From Clostridium yunnanense (GTDB taxonomy: Bacteria; Bacillota; Clostridia; Clostridiales; Clostridiaceae), in the NCBI RefSeq assembly GCF_016595795.1, contig NZ_JAENHN010000028.1, positions 100,128-164,127 of the forward strand: a DNA stretch of 64,000 nt, read 5' to 3'. A program made the position numbers and the translations under genes. Shown here in pieces: positions 8,444 to 17,020 of this stretch. Every line of letters begins with the position of its first letter. The stretch's first letter is position 1. The notes under the pieces were generated by a model. The model had not been told where the DNA came from. It saw only the letters and a list, made by a program, of their open reading frames with translations, and did not search any database.

Positions 8444-9580
8444 ATGAATCTTTTGACAGAGATAAGAAAGAATTTGATATCATTTATTAGACAAAACAAG
8501 ATAATATTTATACTATTTATAATCTGCCCTATGATTGGGGCATACGTATATGGTGTAATGCAAGAAGATGTATTTTCAGGCAAAAGTTCCTTTGAGCCTA
8601 TAACGGTTGAGTTTCAATATGATAAAACCTCACTGGAAGGAAAAGTTTTAGAGGGGATGTTGAGTACAAAAGAGGTTAAGAATTTTATAAATAGCGAAGC
8701 TAAGGACGATATAAAGTGCAAAGTAGTTATAGATAAAACATTCAACGATATAGAAATAGAAAAGATATCTGGTTCAGATAGCAGCCTAGATATGGTTCAA
8801 AGTTTTATGAGAACTTTTTCTGATAATATTAATCAATACAAGGTATTGTATAAGAATATAGAGGGTGTAAGTTCAAATGATCAAGAAAAAAAGGCATTAA
8901 CAAACAATATAATCGGTAAACTGCAGGAAATACAGAAGGTTGCTTCAGTTAAAGATAAGATAATACAAGGATATAAGTCTTTAGGTTCAAGAGAATATTA
9001 CACAATATCAATATTTAGTTTTTCATCCACTATGATAATGCTTACTTTAATAAAACTGTTTTATAAAGAAAAGAGAATAGGAATATTGAGAAGAGCCTTT
9101 TCAACTCCTAATAAAAAGACAAATTATTTAGCTGGATATTTAAGTTCATCTTTTATAATTGTATTTATTATTAATGTAGCCTATATATTAATAAATAGAA
9201 TTTTAGGAATAGCCTTTACCACATCAATATTATGGATACTGATTACAGTTATTCTTCAAAGCCTGCTTCAAGCATCTGTGATAGGTTTTATAATAGCTTT
9301 TGTAAAAAGTGAAAAGGTAAGCAACGCAATAATCTCTGCTGCTACGGCTTTACAACTAATGATCGGAGGAGTTTTCTATAGTATAGATATGACAGGGTCT
9401 AGTGTTTTAAAAGTAATATCTAACTTTTCTCCTAATACACTAATAATAAATTCATACAAAAACTTAGCTATAGTTAGTGGAGATTATGGGGCATTAAACC
9501 AGATTATAATTATGTTATTGGTTGCTGCTCTATTCTTAGTTATAAGTTTTATTAAAATCAATATTGTATGGGAGGACTAA
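8444..9580 (+). CDS. ABC-2 type permease (first subunit)
   Basis: A 378-residue membrane protein starting 2 bases after the ATPase stop. One N-terminal transmembrane helix (about 20-37) is followed by a roughly 140-residue extracytoplasmic region and then five to six helices in residues 190-375, the layout of ABC2_membrane_3 (YhaP/LnrM-like) permeases. The sequence ends with the helix RNIV-type tail LVISFIKINIVWED. It should pair with the next permease to form a heterodimeric exporter driven by the upstream ATPase. Confidence 0.88.
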   Translation: MNLLTEIRKNLISFIRQNKIIFILFIICPMIGAYVYGVMQEDVFSGKSSFEPITVEFQYDKTSLEGKVLEGMLSTKEVKNFINSEAKDDIKCKVVIDKTFNDIEIEKISGSDSSLDMVQSFMRTFSDNINQYKVLYKNIEGVSSNDQEKKALTNNIIGKLQEIQKVASVKDKIIQGYKSLGSREYYTISIFSFSSTMIMLTLIKLFYKEKRIGILRRAFSTPNKKTNYLAGYLSSSFIIVFIINVAYILINRILGIAFTTSILWILITVILQSLLQASVIGFIIAFVKSEKVSNAIISAATALQLMIGGVFYSIDMTGSSVLKVISNFSPNTLIINSYKNLAIVSGDYGALNQIIIMLLVAALFLVISFIKINIVWED

Positions 9581-9582
9581 CC

Positions 9583-10659
9583 ATGAGGTTTTTGATATTA
9601 TTAAAAAGTAATTTAAAGAGATTAATTAAAAATAAAACCACAATGATAGCGACAGTTGCTATTCCATTTAGCATAATTCTAGCTTTAGGGTTTTTATTTA
9701 ATAATATAATTGGGTCTGATAGTAAAAGTGTTGTTGTTAACATGGATAAAGGAAGCTATGGAAGTGAGTTTGTTAAAGAGATACAAAGTAATACTAAGAT
9801 AGAAGTTTGCGATAAGAATGAAGCAACTAAAAAGTTGAAGAATAAAAACATAAGTGTATTTTATGAGATACCTGAAGACTTTTCAGCTAAACTGGAAAAG
9901 GGAGAAAAACCACAGATATTTTCATATAAATCCGAAAATAATTCTGAGTTTGGAAATTTTCAATTAAATGCAGATTCACTCATTAATCATATGCTTCTAA
10001 GAAATGAATTTAAGAATAATAATAAAGATGTAAGTTTAAAAGCATTAAGTTATGAAGATTCTAATATCACTATTAAAGGAAATGACAAGAATAGCTTGGG
10101 AGATACTATGGTTCTTAACCTAATAATAAGCTTTGCTTTATTTAGTTCAATCGGTATATCTATGGAATTGTTTCACCTAAGTGAGCAGAATATATTAGTA
10201 AGAAGTTTTACTACTGCTAATAAACCAGGAGTGATAATTGGAGCTGTATTAGCTGCGATGTTTATAATATCAGCAGTGTCTTATAGTTCGATTTATATGC
10301 TAAGTGCTTTATTCAATTCTCATAATATGATTGCAAAAGCCCCTATAGCAATACTAAATATAACATGTTTAGCATTAGTATCTTTAAGTTTAGGTATCCT
10401 TGTTACTAGAATGGTAAAAGGAGAGAGTTATATTAATGTAGCGTTGCAGATAATTGTTGGAGTAACTTGTTTCGTCGGTGGAAGCTTTATGCCTTATGAA
10501 TTATTACCTAAATCTATAACTGCATTTTCTAAGTTTACCCCTCAATACTGGGCTATACAGTCAATAAATACTCAAAAGCCAGAGTATGCTTTGATAGTAT
10601 TATTATTCTCAGTAGCATTGTTTACTGCTGGAACCTTTAAAGTTAGAAAAATAGCGTAG
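9583..10659 (+). CDS. ABC-2 type permease (second subunit)
   Basis: A 358-residue permease with the same architecture as the preceding one: a first helix at about 20-40, an external domain to about 165, then about six helices. GGAGG at 9571-9575 fits the ATG at 9583 (MRFLILLKSN), 2 bases after the upstream stop; the longer frame from 9568 would overlap the previous gene. The two permeases are paralogues in arrangement but clearly diverged in sequence, consistent with an obligate heterodimer. The operon ends at a 17-bp hairpin. Confidence 0.88.
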   Translation: MRFLILLKSNLKRLIKNKTTMIATVAIPFSIILALGFLFNNIIGSDSKSVVVNMDKGSYGSEFVKEIQSNTKIEVCDKNEATKKLKNKNISVFYEIPEDFSAKLEKGEKPQIFSYKSENNSEFGNFQLNADSLINHMLLRNEFKNNNKDVSLKALSYEDSNITIKGNDKNSLGDTMVLNLIISFALFSSIGISMELFHLSEQNILVRSFTTANKPGVIIGAVLAAMFIISAVSYSSIYMLSALFNSHNMIAKAPIAILNITCLALVSLSLGILVTRMVKGESYINVALQIIVGVTCFVGGSFMPYELLPKSITAFSKFTPQYWAIQSINTQKPEYALIVLLFSVALFTAGTFKVRKIA

Positions 10660-10719
10660 TTTTCATTTAAGTAATTGGGATTAAAACAATAAAAGATATG
10701 GCCTTTAAGTATTAAAGGT

Positions 10720-10761
10720 ATTGAAAGAACTCTGCTGGGTTGTGAGCAGAGTTCTTTCAAT
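10720..10761. terminator. Strong bidirectional hairpin after exporter operon
   Basis: Perfect 17-bp stem, arms 10720-10736 and 10745-10761 (key core AGAACTCTGCT / AGCAGAGTTCT) with an 8-base loop. It lies between the exporter and the convergent aldo/keto reductase gene. The T-tract is weak on both sides. Confidence 0.7.
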
Positions 10762-10813
10762 ATAAGTATTATTATATCTATAATAATTAAAAATATAAGC
10801 TTATCTAAATAAG

Positions 10814-11806
10814 TTATTTAGTGATTTCATCTATTAATCTAAGCTCTTCTTCTGAGAAGTCTAGGTTATTTACTACCTGAACATTTTCTATTATTTGAGA
10901 AGTTTTACTTGCACCTATAAGTGCAGAAGTAACCTTTCCATTTCTTAAAACCCATGCAAGTGACATCTGAGCAAGAGATTGATTTCTATTTTGTGCTATA
11001 TCATTAAGCTTTTTTATTTTTTCAACCTTTTCTGCAGTTATTGCATCAGAATTTAGGAACGGAGAAGTTGGGTTAGCTGCTCTAGAATCTTGAGGAACTC
11101 CGTTGACATATTTATTTGTCAATAATCCTTGAGCAAGAGGGCAAAATGCTATAGAGCCTATTCCTTCTTCCTCTAAAACTTCTTGTAGTCCGTCTTCAAT
11201 CCATCTATCAAACATTGAATATCTTGGTTGATGAATAAGGCAAGGAGTTCCAAGTTCTTTCAATATCTTAGAAGCTTTTTCTGTTTGTTCAGCACTATAG
11301 TTTGATATACCTACATATAAGGCTTTACCTTGTCTAACTACTTGATCTAAAGCCATCATAGTTTCTTCAACAGGAGTATTTGGATCTGGTCTATGAGAGT
11401 AGAATATGTCAACATAATCTAAATTCATTCTTTTCAAACTTTGATCTAAACTTGATATTAAATATTTCCTTGATCCCCAGTCACCATAAGGGCCTGGCCA
11501 CATTCCGTAACCAGCTTTAGTAGATATAACTAGCTCATCTCTATACCCAGAAAGCTCAGAGTGAAGGATTCTTCCAAAGTTCTCTTCAGCAGATCCTGGA
11601 GGTGGTCCGTAGTTATTTGCTAAATCAAAATGTGTTATTCCTAAATCAAAAGATGTGGTTATTAATCTTTTTTGGTTTTCTAAGGTGTCTACGCCACCGA
11701 AGTTATGCCATAGACCAAGAGATATTGCAGGTAGCTTTAGACCGCTTTTCCCACATCTATTATATTTCATATTATTATATCTTGAGTTTGATGGAGTATG
11801 TGCCAT
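10814..11806 (-). CDS. Aldo/keto reductase (YghZ / L-glyceraldehyde-3-phosphate reductase-like)
   Basis: A 330-residue (alpha/beta)8 NADPH-dependent reductase. The catalytic tetrad is visible as the Asp and Tyr of THFDLANNYG, the Lys of ISTKAGYGMW and the His of FYSHRPD. The insert GPPPGSAEENFGRIL and KAGYGMWPGPYGDWGSRKYL are characteristic of the YghZ branch, which reduces L-glyceraldehyde 3-phosphate and methylglyoxal. The C-terminal cofactor segment SALIGASKTSQIIENV is present. GGGGG precedes the ATG. It stands as a single gene, convergent to the exporter operon, and may serve aldehyde detoxification. Confidence 0.92.
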   Translation of the reverse strand: MAHTPSNSRYNNMKYNRCGKSGLKLPAISLGLWHNFGGVDTLENQKRLITTSFDLGITHFDLANNYGPPPGSAEENFGRILHSELSGYRDELVISTKAGYGMWPGPYGDWGSRKYLISSLDQSLKRMNLDYVDIFYSHRPDPNTPVEETMMALDQVVRQGKALYVGISNYSAEQTEKASKILKELGTPCLIHQPRYSMFDRWIEDGLQEVLEEEGIGSIAFCPLAQGLLTNKYVNGVPQDSRAANPTSPFLNSDAITAEKVEKIKKLNDIAQNRNQSLAQMSLAWVLRNGKVTSALIGASKTSQIIENVQVVNNLDFSEEELRLIDEITK

Positions 11807-11941
11807 GAGTTTTCCCCCTTTAATATGAATATTTATAAAAGATAACTTTGCTTAAACATGCAAAACACTATTGATAATGTTTACATTATACCATTATGTA
11901 TGTATAAAGTATATATTTTACATGTGGCAATAAGATTAAGA

Positions 11942-11985
11942 CTGTACCATTTCAATCCGAAATATATTTTTAAATTCTAAAAGTC
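11942..11985. repeat. Remnant of the TGTACC-type inverted-repeat element
   Basis: The segment beginning CTGTACCATTTCAATCCG and continuing into TATTTTTAAATTCT matches the left half of the repeat family at 27564, 32770, 46081 and 47176. The right half is absent. It directly precedes the two-hairpin repeat at 12010. Confidence 0.45.
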
Positions 11986-12009
11986 TTTAAATAAAAACAA
12001 AATTTACTT

Positions 12010-12094
12010 GCCTGCCAGTTTTTCCTCATATGTATTGGGAAAGGCAGATGCGCAAAAAAAGTTCGCTGAAGAAAGGGGCTTCAGCGAATTTTCT
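12010..12094. repeat. Two-hairpin repeat element, copy 2
   Basis: Second copy of the unit at 7204-7290. CTGCC (12012-12016) pairs with GGCAG (12043-12047) with the same inner TTTCC and GGAAA pairing; TTCGCTGAAG (12062-12071) pairs with CTTCAGCGAA (12079-12088). Loop bases differ while stems are kept. Read on the minus strand, the second hairpin is followed by seven T residues and terminates the glutaredoxin-like gene. Confidence 0.7.
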
Positions 12095-12113
12095 AGTGAA
12101 ATAATCGTATGTT

Positions 12114-12374
12114 CTATAATAATGCAGTATCAAATACTTGCTTTATTTTTTCTTTTGTTGCAACGCCTTCATGTACCTTCTCTCCATTAATATAATAAGT
12201 TGGTACATAATAATAATCGTACTGATCTGCTAGATCTGGTTCTAAGTTTTCATCAATAGTTTTTATTTCTATATCTGAATATGCTGGATTCTCTTGTTCA
12301 AGCTCTTTCATCCAGTTTATTGCTTGTTTGCAGTAAGGGCAGGATTTCATCATAAAAAATAGCACTGGTCTCAT
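12114..12374 (-). CDS. Glutaredoxin-like thioredoxin-fold protein
   Basis: An 86-residue single-domain thioredoxin-fold protein. The redox motif CPYC is at residues 12-15 (SCPYC), and the cis-proline loop is VPTYY with the GEKVHEG turn behind it. This length and layout fit glutaredoxin-like or NrdH-like dithiol reductases, which reduce disulfides in the cytoplasm. The sequence context does not reveal the partner. It is preceded by GGTGAGATT and is followed by the two-hairpin repeat that can act as its terminator. Confidence 0.85.
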   Translation of the reverse strand: MRPVLFFMMKSCPYCKQAINWMKELEQENPAYSDIEIKTIDENLEPDLADQYDYYYVPTYYINGEKVHEGVATKEKIKQVFDTALL

Positions 12375-12579
12375 ATAATCTCACCACCTTAAATAAGTAA
12401 TTTTTATATATTATACCTCTCTATTTAAGTTTTTATCAATATTATAGTGTGTTATTATTAAAGATATACAACTTTAATAAATATAGAATATAAATTTAAT
12501 TGTAATAAGTGCGTAAGGCTTATAAGAGTGATAACTTACTCTATAATAATATTCAATTTTGTATTTGGGGAGGAAAACT

Positions 12580-13623
12580 ATGTTAAATAAATTTATTGAT
12601 TTAAGAAGTGATACAGTAACACAACCAACAGAAGCAATGAGAGAGGCTATGTTCAAGGCGATGGTTGGAGATGATGTATACGGTGATGACCCTACAGTAA
12701 ATGAACTTGAAAAATACGCTGCAGAGCTAGTAGGAATGGAAGCGGCATTGTTTGTGCCAAGTGGAACTTTTGGTAATCAATTAGCGCTTTTTACTCATTG
12801 TAGAAGAGGAGAAGAAGTTATTCTCGGAGAAGACTGCCATATAGTGGCTCATGAAGTTGGAGCTGCAGCTGTTATAGCAGGTGTGCAACTAAGAGCTCTT
12901 CCTACAGAGAGAGGAAGAATGAATTTAGATAAGATAAGAGATACTATAAGAACTGAAGATATTCATTTTCCAGAAACATCATTGATTTGTGTTGAAAATG
13001 CTTATTCAAATGGAGCTGTAGTAGGCCTAGATTATATACAAGAAATAAGCCATATAGCAAAGAAAAATAATCTTAAGGTTCACTTAGATGGAGCAAGATT
13101 GTTTAATGCAGCAGCATTTTTAAAGGTAGAAGCCAAAGAGATTACAAGGTATTGTGATTCAGTAATGTTCTGCTTATCAAAGGGGCTTTGTGCGCCAGTA
13201 GGATCTATTCTAGCAGGTAATAAGGAATTCATAGATAAGGCTAGAAAAAAGAGAAAATTAATGGGTGGTGGACTTAGACAAGCTGGTTTCTTAGCAGCGG
13301 CAGGGTTAATTGCTTTAAAGGATATGACTAATAGGCTTAGTGAGGATCATGAAAATGCTGTGTATCTAGCAGATGAACTTGAAAAGATTGAAGGGATTAA
13401 AGTAGATAGAGACAATTTAGATATAAATATGGTTTTCTTTACTATGGATAAAGTTAAAGATATATCGGATGAAATAGTTAAGCATTTTAATAATAGCAAT
13501 ATAAAAATAAATGGACAAGAAGGTGGGAAACTAAGATTTGTTACTCATTATTGGGTTTCAAAAGAAGATATAGATTATACTATAAGTACTTTAAATAGCT
13601 TTTTGAATAATAGTGGTAAATAG
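12580..13623 (+). CDS. ltaE: Low-specificity L-threonine aldolase
   Basis: A 347-residue fold-type I PLP enzyme. It begins with the family hallmark DLRSDTVTQPT, contains GDDVYGDDPTVNELE, and has HLDGARLFNAA and the PLP-lysine at residue 201 in CLSKGLCAPVGS. It cleaves L-threonine or L-allo-threonine to glycine and acetaldehyde. GGGGAGG at 12567-12573 fits the ATG at 12580 (MLNKFIDLRSD); a longer frame from 12559 would include the ribosome site. It is a single gene that ends at a hairpin shared with the convergent membrane-protein gene. Confidence 0.94.
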   Translation: MLNKFIDLRSDTVTQPTEAMREAMFKAMVGDDVYGDDPTVNELEKYAAELVGMEAALFVPSGTFGNQLALFTHCRRGEEVILGEDCHIVAHEVGAAAVIAGVQLRALPTERGRMNLDKIRDTIRTEDIHFPETSLICVENAYSNGAVVGLDYIQEISHIAKKNNLKVHLDGARLFNAAAFLKVEAKEITRYCDSVMFCLSKGLCAPVGSILAGNKEFIDKARKKRKLMGGGLRQAGFLAAAGLIALKDMTNRLSEDHENAVYLADELEKIEGIKVDRDNLDINMVFFTMDKVKDISDEIVKHFNNSNIKINGQEGGKLRFVTHYWVSKEDIDYTISTLNSFLNNSGK

Positions 13624-13688
13624 CATATTAATTCATAATAAAGTATTCAAGCTTTAATTTAAATTAAAATGGAATGAAATTTTAACTG

Positions 13689-13732
13689 ATAAGATGGATC
13701 ATTAGATAAAAATGGTCCATCTTATTTACTTT
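13689..13732. terminator. Bidirectional terminator after threonine aldolase
   Basis: ATAAGATGGA (13689-13698) pairs with TCCATCTTAT (13716-13725), followed by a T-rich tail on the plus strand. It lies between two convergent genes. Confidence 0.65.
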
Positions 13733-14251
13733 TTATTTATCAAAATTAATATCAACTTCTTTATTCATAGTTCCGTCAATCTTTAAATGTACAATATTTT
13801 TATCTTTTTGTGTTAAAGTATATTCTTTGTTTGTAAATGGTCTATCTGCCTCATTGGCTGTAAAAGAAATATGCAAACTTTTCTTGAAAACCCCAAAACT
13901 TTTTCTATATAAATCTGATTGAACTAATCTAAATTTGAAGGTTTCCATAACTACTAAAGTATTTTTATTATCAGGTGTCTTTATATGAACTTCCTTGGTA
14001 TCATACTTAAACATTAATATTACTAAATTTAATACTATCAATGAAAGTGATATAGGATAAACTATAGTTTTCCAACGTTTCCTTGCAGCTACGAGTGAAC
14101 TTATTAGTGTACAAAAGTTTATAATATCTATGCTATATAAACCTAATAACTTGAGTCCATATGATAGTTCTAGTATAAGTAAGGCTATTCGAATAATTAG
14201 AAAAACACAGAAAAGGTATAAAGGTATCTTATGTCCTTTTAATCTAAACAA
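13733..14251 (-). CDS. Hypothetical membrane protein with C-terminal soluble domain
   Basis: A 172-residue protein that I do not recognise. Three hydrophobic segments at about residues 8-30, 36-55 and 63-84 are followed by an 85-residue polar domain rich in beta-prone residues (TNKEYTLTQKDKNIVHLKIDG). By charge distribution the last domain may lie outside the cell. AGGAGGTGA precedes the ATG, so it is very probably expressed. It is divergent from the M15 peptidase gene and no functional link is evident. Confidence 0.7.
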   Translation of the reverse strand: MFRLKGHKIPLYLFCVFLIIRIALLILELSYGLKLLGLYSIDIINFCTLISSLVAARKRWKTIVYPISLSLIVLNLVILMFKYDTKEVHIKTPDNKNTLVVMETFKFRLVQSDLYRKSFGVFKKSLHISFTANEADRPFTNKEYTLTQKDKNIVHLKIDGTMNKEVDINFDK

Positions 14252-14459
14252 TTTTTCACCTCCTTAATTAGGTAATATTATATAAAGAATATTTAATATA
14301 TTGGTTACAAAAAACTTTAATAATTAATATATAAACACTAATAAATATACGAAAATATAAATATAATTTTAGGGCTTTATAATTAACTTGTATTAAAAAA
14401 ATATGCCTTGGAAACTGTGGTAAATATACCTACACATATGAATTTATTATGTGGAAAAT

Positions 14460-14514
14460 ATATAAATGAAAGTCTTAATGTTAAAGAATATAACATTAAG
14501 ACTTTCATTTATAT
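14460..14514. repeat. Perfect 24-bp hairpin next to an inverted-repeat element
   Basis: Arms 14460-14483 and 14491-14514 pair perfectly (core GAAAGTCTTAATG / CATTAAGACTTTC) with a 7-base loop. It lies in a divergent intergenic region, where no terminator is needed, and abuts the inverted-repeat element at 14515. Confidence 0.6.
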
Positions 14515-14618
14515 ATAGATAATCCAGTTCAATCTAGTAAAACTAAGTGATATTTCTGTTAAATATTAATGTGATAGGACTATGAAATATATATTTCACT
14601 TCGAACTGGTTTATCTAT
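14515..14618. repeat. MITE-like element, family ATAGATAA, copy A
   Basis: A 104-base element with terminal inverted repeats: the left end ATAGATAATCCAGTTC and the complement of the right end, ATAGATAAACCAGTTC, differ at one base. A second copy lies at 25028-25132 with about 80% interior identity by eye, including GATATTTCTGTTAA and a following TATTAATG. No reading frame spans it. Confidence 0.7.
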
Positions 14619-14739
14619 ACTAATGAATTTTAATAGCTTACTTATATAATATCTTCATTAGTAAAGGTTAAATTTCAATAATGGTCTTAAATTAAAAGAT
14701 TAAGACTACTTTAAATATTTAGTAGGGGTGATGAAGTTC

Positions 14740-15636
14740 ATGAAAAAAAAGATAATTCCAGTAATATTAATGGTTTGTTTACTGTTTTCCTATGAAGCGA
14801 GAGCTAAAATAAAAGAATCTGATTATAATATAACAATGAAGCAAGATTTACTAACTCTCATGATGGCATATCCTGCTTACATAACAGGAGTGGAAAAAAA
14901 TAATGAAAATGTGTATATAGTTATGAAGTCAGGGAAGAAAATCATTTATGATGATAAAAAACAAAAAACTTTTGAGCAAAAGTTAGCGAATCCAGATCTC
15001 CAAGATATGCTTGAACAGATTTATCCACTTGAATCAATAGATGGTGTTGTAGCAGATAAATTTGACCCAGGAAGAATGAGAGTTTATGAATTATTACATG
15101 ATGTATATGGGCATAGTAAAGGTGAAATAGAAAAAAATTTAAAGTCAGTGGCAGGAGGAATGCAGTTTAATGTACAAAATGATGCTGCAAGAAACCTAAA
15201 TACCGTTATAAAGTCACTTAATGAATTAACTAAGTCTAATGGTAAGGCAGCCTCAGATATATATCCATTCAACGGAACTTATAATTATAGAATAATAGCT
15301 GGAACAGGAAGATTAAGTCCTCATGCTTTTGGTATTGCAATAGATCTTAATAGAGACTCAAGAGACTACTGGCAATGGGCTTCTTTAGAACAAGGAGATA
15401 AGAGAATAAAAGGATATACAAAGGAGATACCTAAGATATTTGAAGCCAATAACTTTATATGGGGAGGAAAGTGGAGACATTTTGATATACTTCACTACGA
15501 GTATAGACCGGAGATTATAATTAAAGCAAAATATTTTGGTAGTAAAGATGAGAAGTTTGATAACTGGTGGGGAAAGGTACCAACTAATGATGAAAACATA
15601 AAGTCCTTTATAGATATGATAGAAAAAAGTTTATAA
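14740..15636 (+). CDS. Secreted M15-family D-Ala-D-Ala carboxypeptidase-like protein
   Basis: A 298-residue exported peptidase. Residues 1-22 (MKKKIIPVILMVCLLFSYEARA) form a signal peptide. The zinc site of the M15 (VanY/DUF-type M15C) fold is visible: SPHAFGIAIDLN near residue 194 gives the first His and the Asp, and HFDILHYEYRPE gives the later His. Such enzymes trim peptidoglycan stem peptides outside the membrane. GGTGAT at 14727-14732 fits the ATG at 14740; two start codons a few bases earlier overlap this site. It is the first of three secreted wall enzymes in a row, the next beginning 115 bases downstream. Confidence 0.85.
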   Translation: MKKKIIPVILMVCLLFSYEARAKIKESDYNITMKQDLLTLMMAYPAYITGVEKNNENVYIVMKSGKKIIYDDKKQKTFEQKLANPDLQDMLEQIYPLESIDGVVADKFDPGRMRVYELLHDVYGHSKGEIEKNLKSVAGGMQFNVQNDAARNLNTVIKSLNELTKSNGKAASDIYPFNGTYNYRIIAGTGRLSPHAFGIAIDLNRDSRDYWQWASLEQGDKRIKGYTKEIPKIFEANNFIWGGKWRHFDILHYEYRPEIIIKAKYFGSKDEKFDNWWGKVPTNDENIKSFIDMIEKSL

Positions 15637-15751
15637 ATATATTCTGCAATGTATAAAAAGTATCATCAAGTCTTATGATAAGAACTAAGGACGGAATGAT
15701 AAATCTATATTTTTAAATCACTTAAATATTAGTGTAAAAGGTGGTTTTATA

Positions 15752-16888
15752 ATGCTAAAGAAAATATGTTATGAGAAACAGATGATTATAAAGATATCCA
15801 GTTTATTTTTGGTTCTTACAATTCTTAGTTCTTGTTTTAGTATAAGGCAAGTTAGTGCTGAACCTATTGTTAAGGAAGTTGCTAAGCCAATTACAAAAGA
15901 AGAAGCAACCACAATAGTACAGGATATTTTTAATAATAGAAACAAAGCAATAATAGATGGTAACATGAATTTAGTTAAGGAGTTATATGATACAAAAACA
16001 AAGTTTGGAACCTGGGCTTACGAGTATGAACAGAAAAAAGATCAATATCTTCATAATTGGCAAGAAAAGCAAGGTGCTAAGTTTGTAGAAATAGTTCCAA
16101 AGGTGGTTGTAAAAAAAGTAAGAGGTGATCAGGATAAAGCCTCTATTAGCTTTATTTGTTCTACTGAATACAAGTATATTTATGACAATGAACCTGATAT
16201 AGTGAACAGCTTTAGGATAGGCACCTATCATATAATGAGCTTAGCAAAGTTAGAAGATAGGTGGATTATAAATAAGGAGTGGTATAAAGATCCTTTTGGA
16301 GACTCTTTGGATTTAGAAAAGCTTAAGGTGGACTCTATAAAGACACATATACTTTCTCAACCAGCAAAAGATCTATCTTCCATAAATGAAAGAAGAAAAG
16401 GCGCTATGGAGTATGCATTTAGATATTGTGGAGCAGCAAGTGAAGAGATATTTGGATTCAAGTATAACAACAAATATAGAGACTATAATCCAGAAGGAGG
16501 AGATTGCGCGAACTTTGCATCGCAGATACTATATGAAGGTGGCAAATTTAAAAAGAATGGAGCTTGGGGATATGATAGTAGTGGTGCTACAAGAGCTTGG
16601 CTGAATGCTGATGGATTTAAAAACTATATGGTTGGAAGCGGAAGAGCTTCGGTTATAGCATATGGAAGCTACGAAAAGGTATATAAAGCATCTTATAAAT
16701 TGCTCCCAGGAGATTTTGTTGCATATGAAAAAAAGGGAGACATAAATCATATTTCAGTTGTCACTGGAGCTGATTCTAAAGGATATGCATTAGTTACTTG
16801 CCACAATAGCGATAGAAACAATGTTCCTTGGGATTTAGGTTGGAGTGATAAAAAGATAAAATACTGGCTTGTAAGAGTGCATTATTAA
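15752..16888 (+). CDS. Secreted amidase-domain protein (amidase_6, PF12671-like)
   Basis: A 378-residue exported protein. A signal peptide covers about residues 10-37, ending near RQVSAEP. The middle region (about 45-190) is an uncharacterised alpha/beta domain. The C-terminal amidase_6 domain (about 215-378) has the nucleophile Cys in PEGGDCANFASQ near residue 251, the structural GAWGYDSSGATRAW, and the catalytic His in DINHISVV near 332. This is a NlpC/CHAP-like papain fold thought to cleave peptidoglycan or related amides, often spore- or wall-linked in clostridia. AAAGGTGG precedes the ATG. A 15-bp hairpin follows. Confidence 0.85.
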   Translation: MLKKICYEKQMIIKISSLFLVLTILSSCFSIRQVSAEPIVKEVAKPITKEEATTIVQDIFNNRNKAIIDGNMNLVKELYDTKTKFGTWAYEYEQKKDQYLHNWQEKQGAKFVEIVPKVVVKKVRGDQDKASISFICSTEYKYIYDNEPDIVNSFRIGTYHIMSLAKLEDRWIINKEWYKDPFGDSLDLEKLKVDSIKTHILSQPAKDLSSINERRKGAMEYAFRYCGAASEEIFGFKYNNKYRDYNPEGGDCANFASQILYEGGKFKKNGAWGYDSSGATRAWLNADGFKNYMVGSGRASVIAYGSYEKVYKASYKLLPGDFVAYEKKGDINHISVVTGADSKGYALVTCHNSDRNNVPWDLGWSDKKIKYWLVRVHY

Positions 16889-16925
16889 AATAAGTAATCG
16901 TAACAAGATTATACAGTTGATTAAT

Positions 16926-16961
16926 AATAGGTTCATTTATGCTGATATAAATGAACCTATT
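16926..16961 (+). terminator. Hairpin terminator after amidase gene
   Basis: Perfect 15-bp stem, arms 16926-16940 and 16947-16961 (core AATAGGTTCATTTAT). No strong T-run follows, so efficiency is uncertain. Confidence 0.55.
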
Positions 16962-17020
16962 ATTATGATGATTCATATAAATGGTATGTAAAATATTTTT
17001 TAAGTAGAGTTGATTTTATA

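Noticed and set aside
12008..12190. Possible 60-residue gene
   Set aside because: It reads across the two-hairpin repeat and the end of the glutaredoxin-like gene; chance frame.
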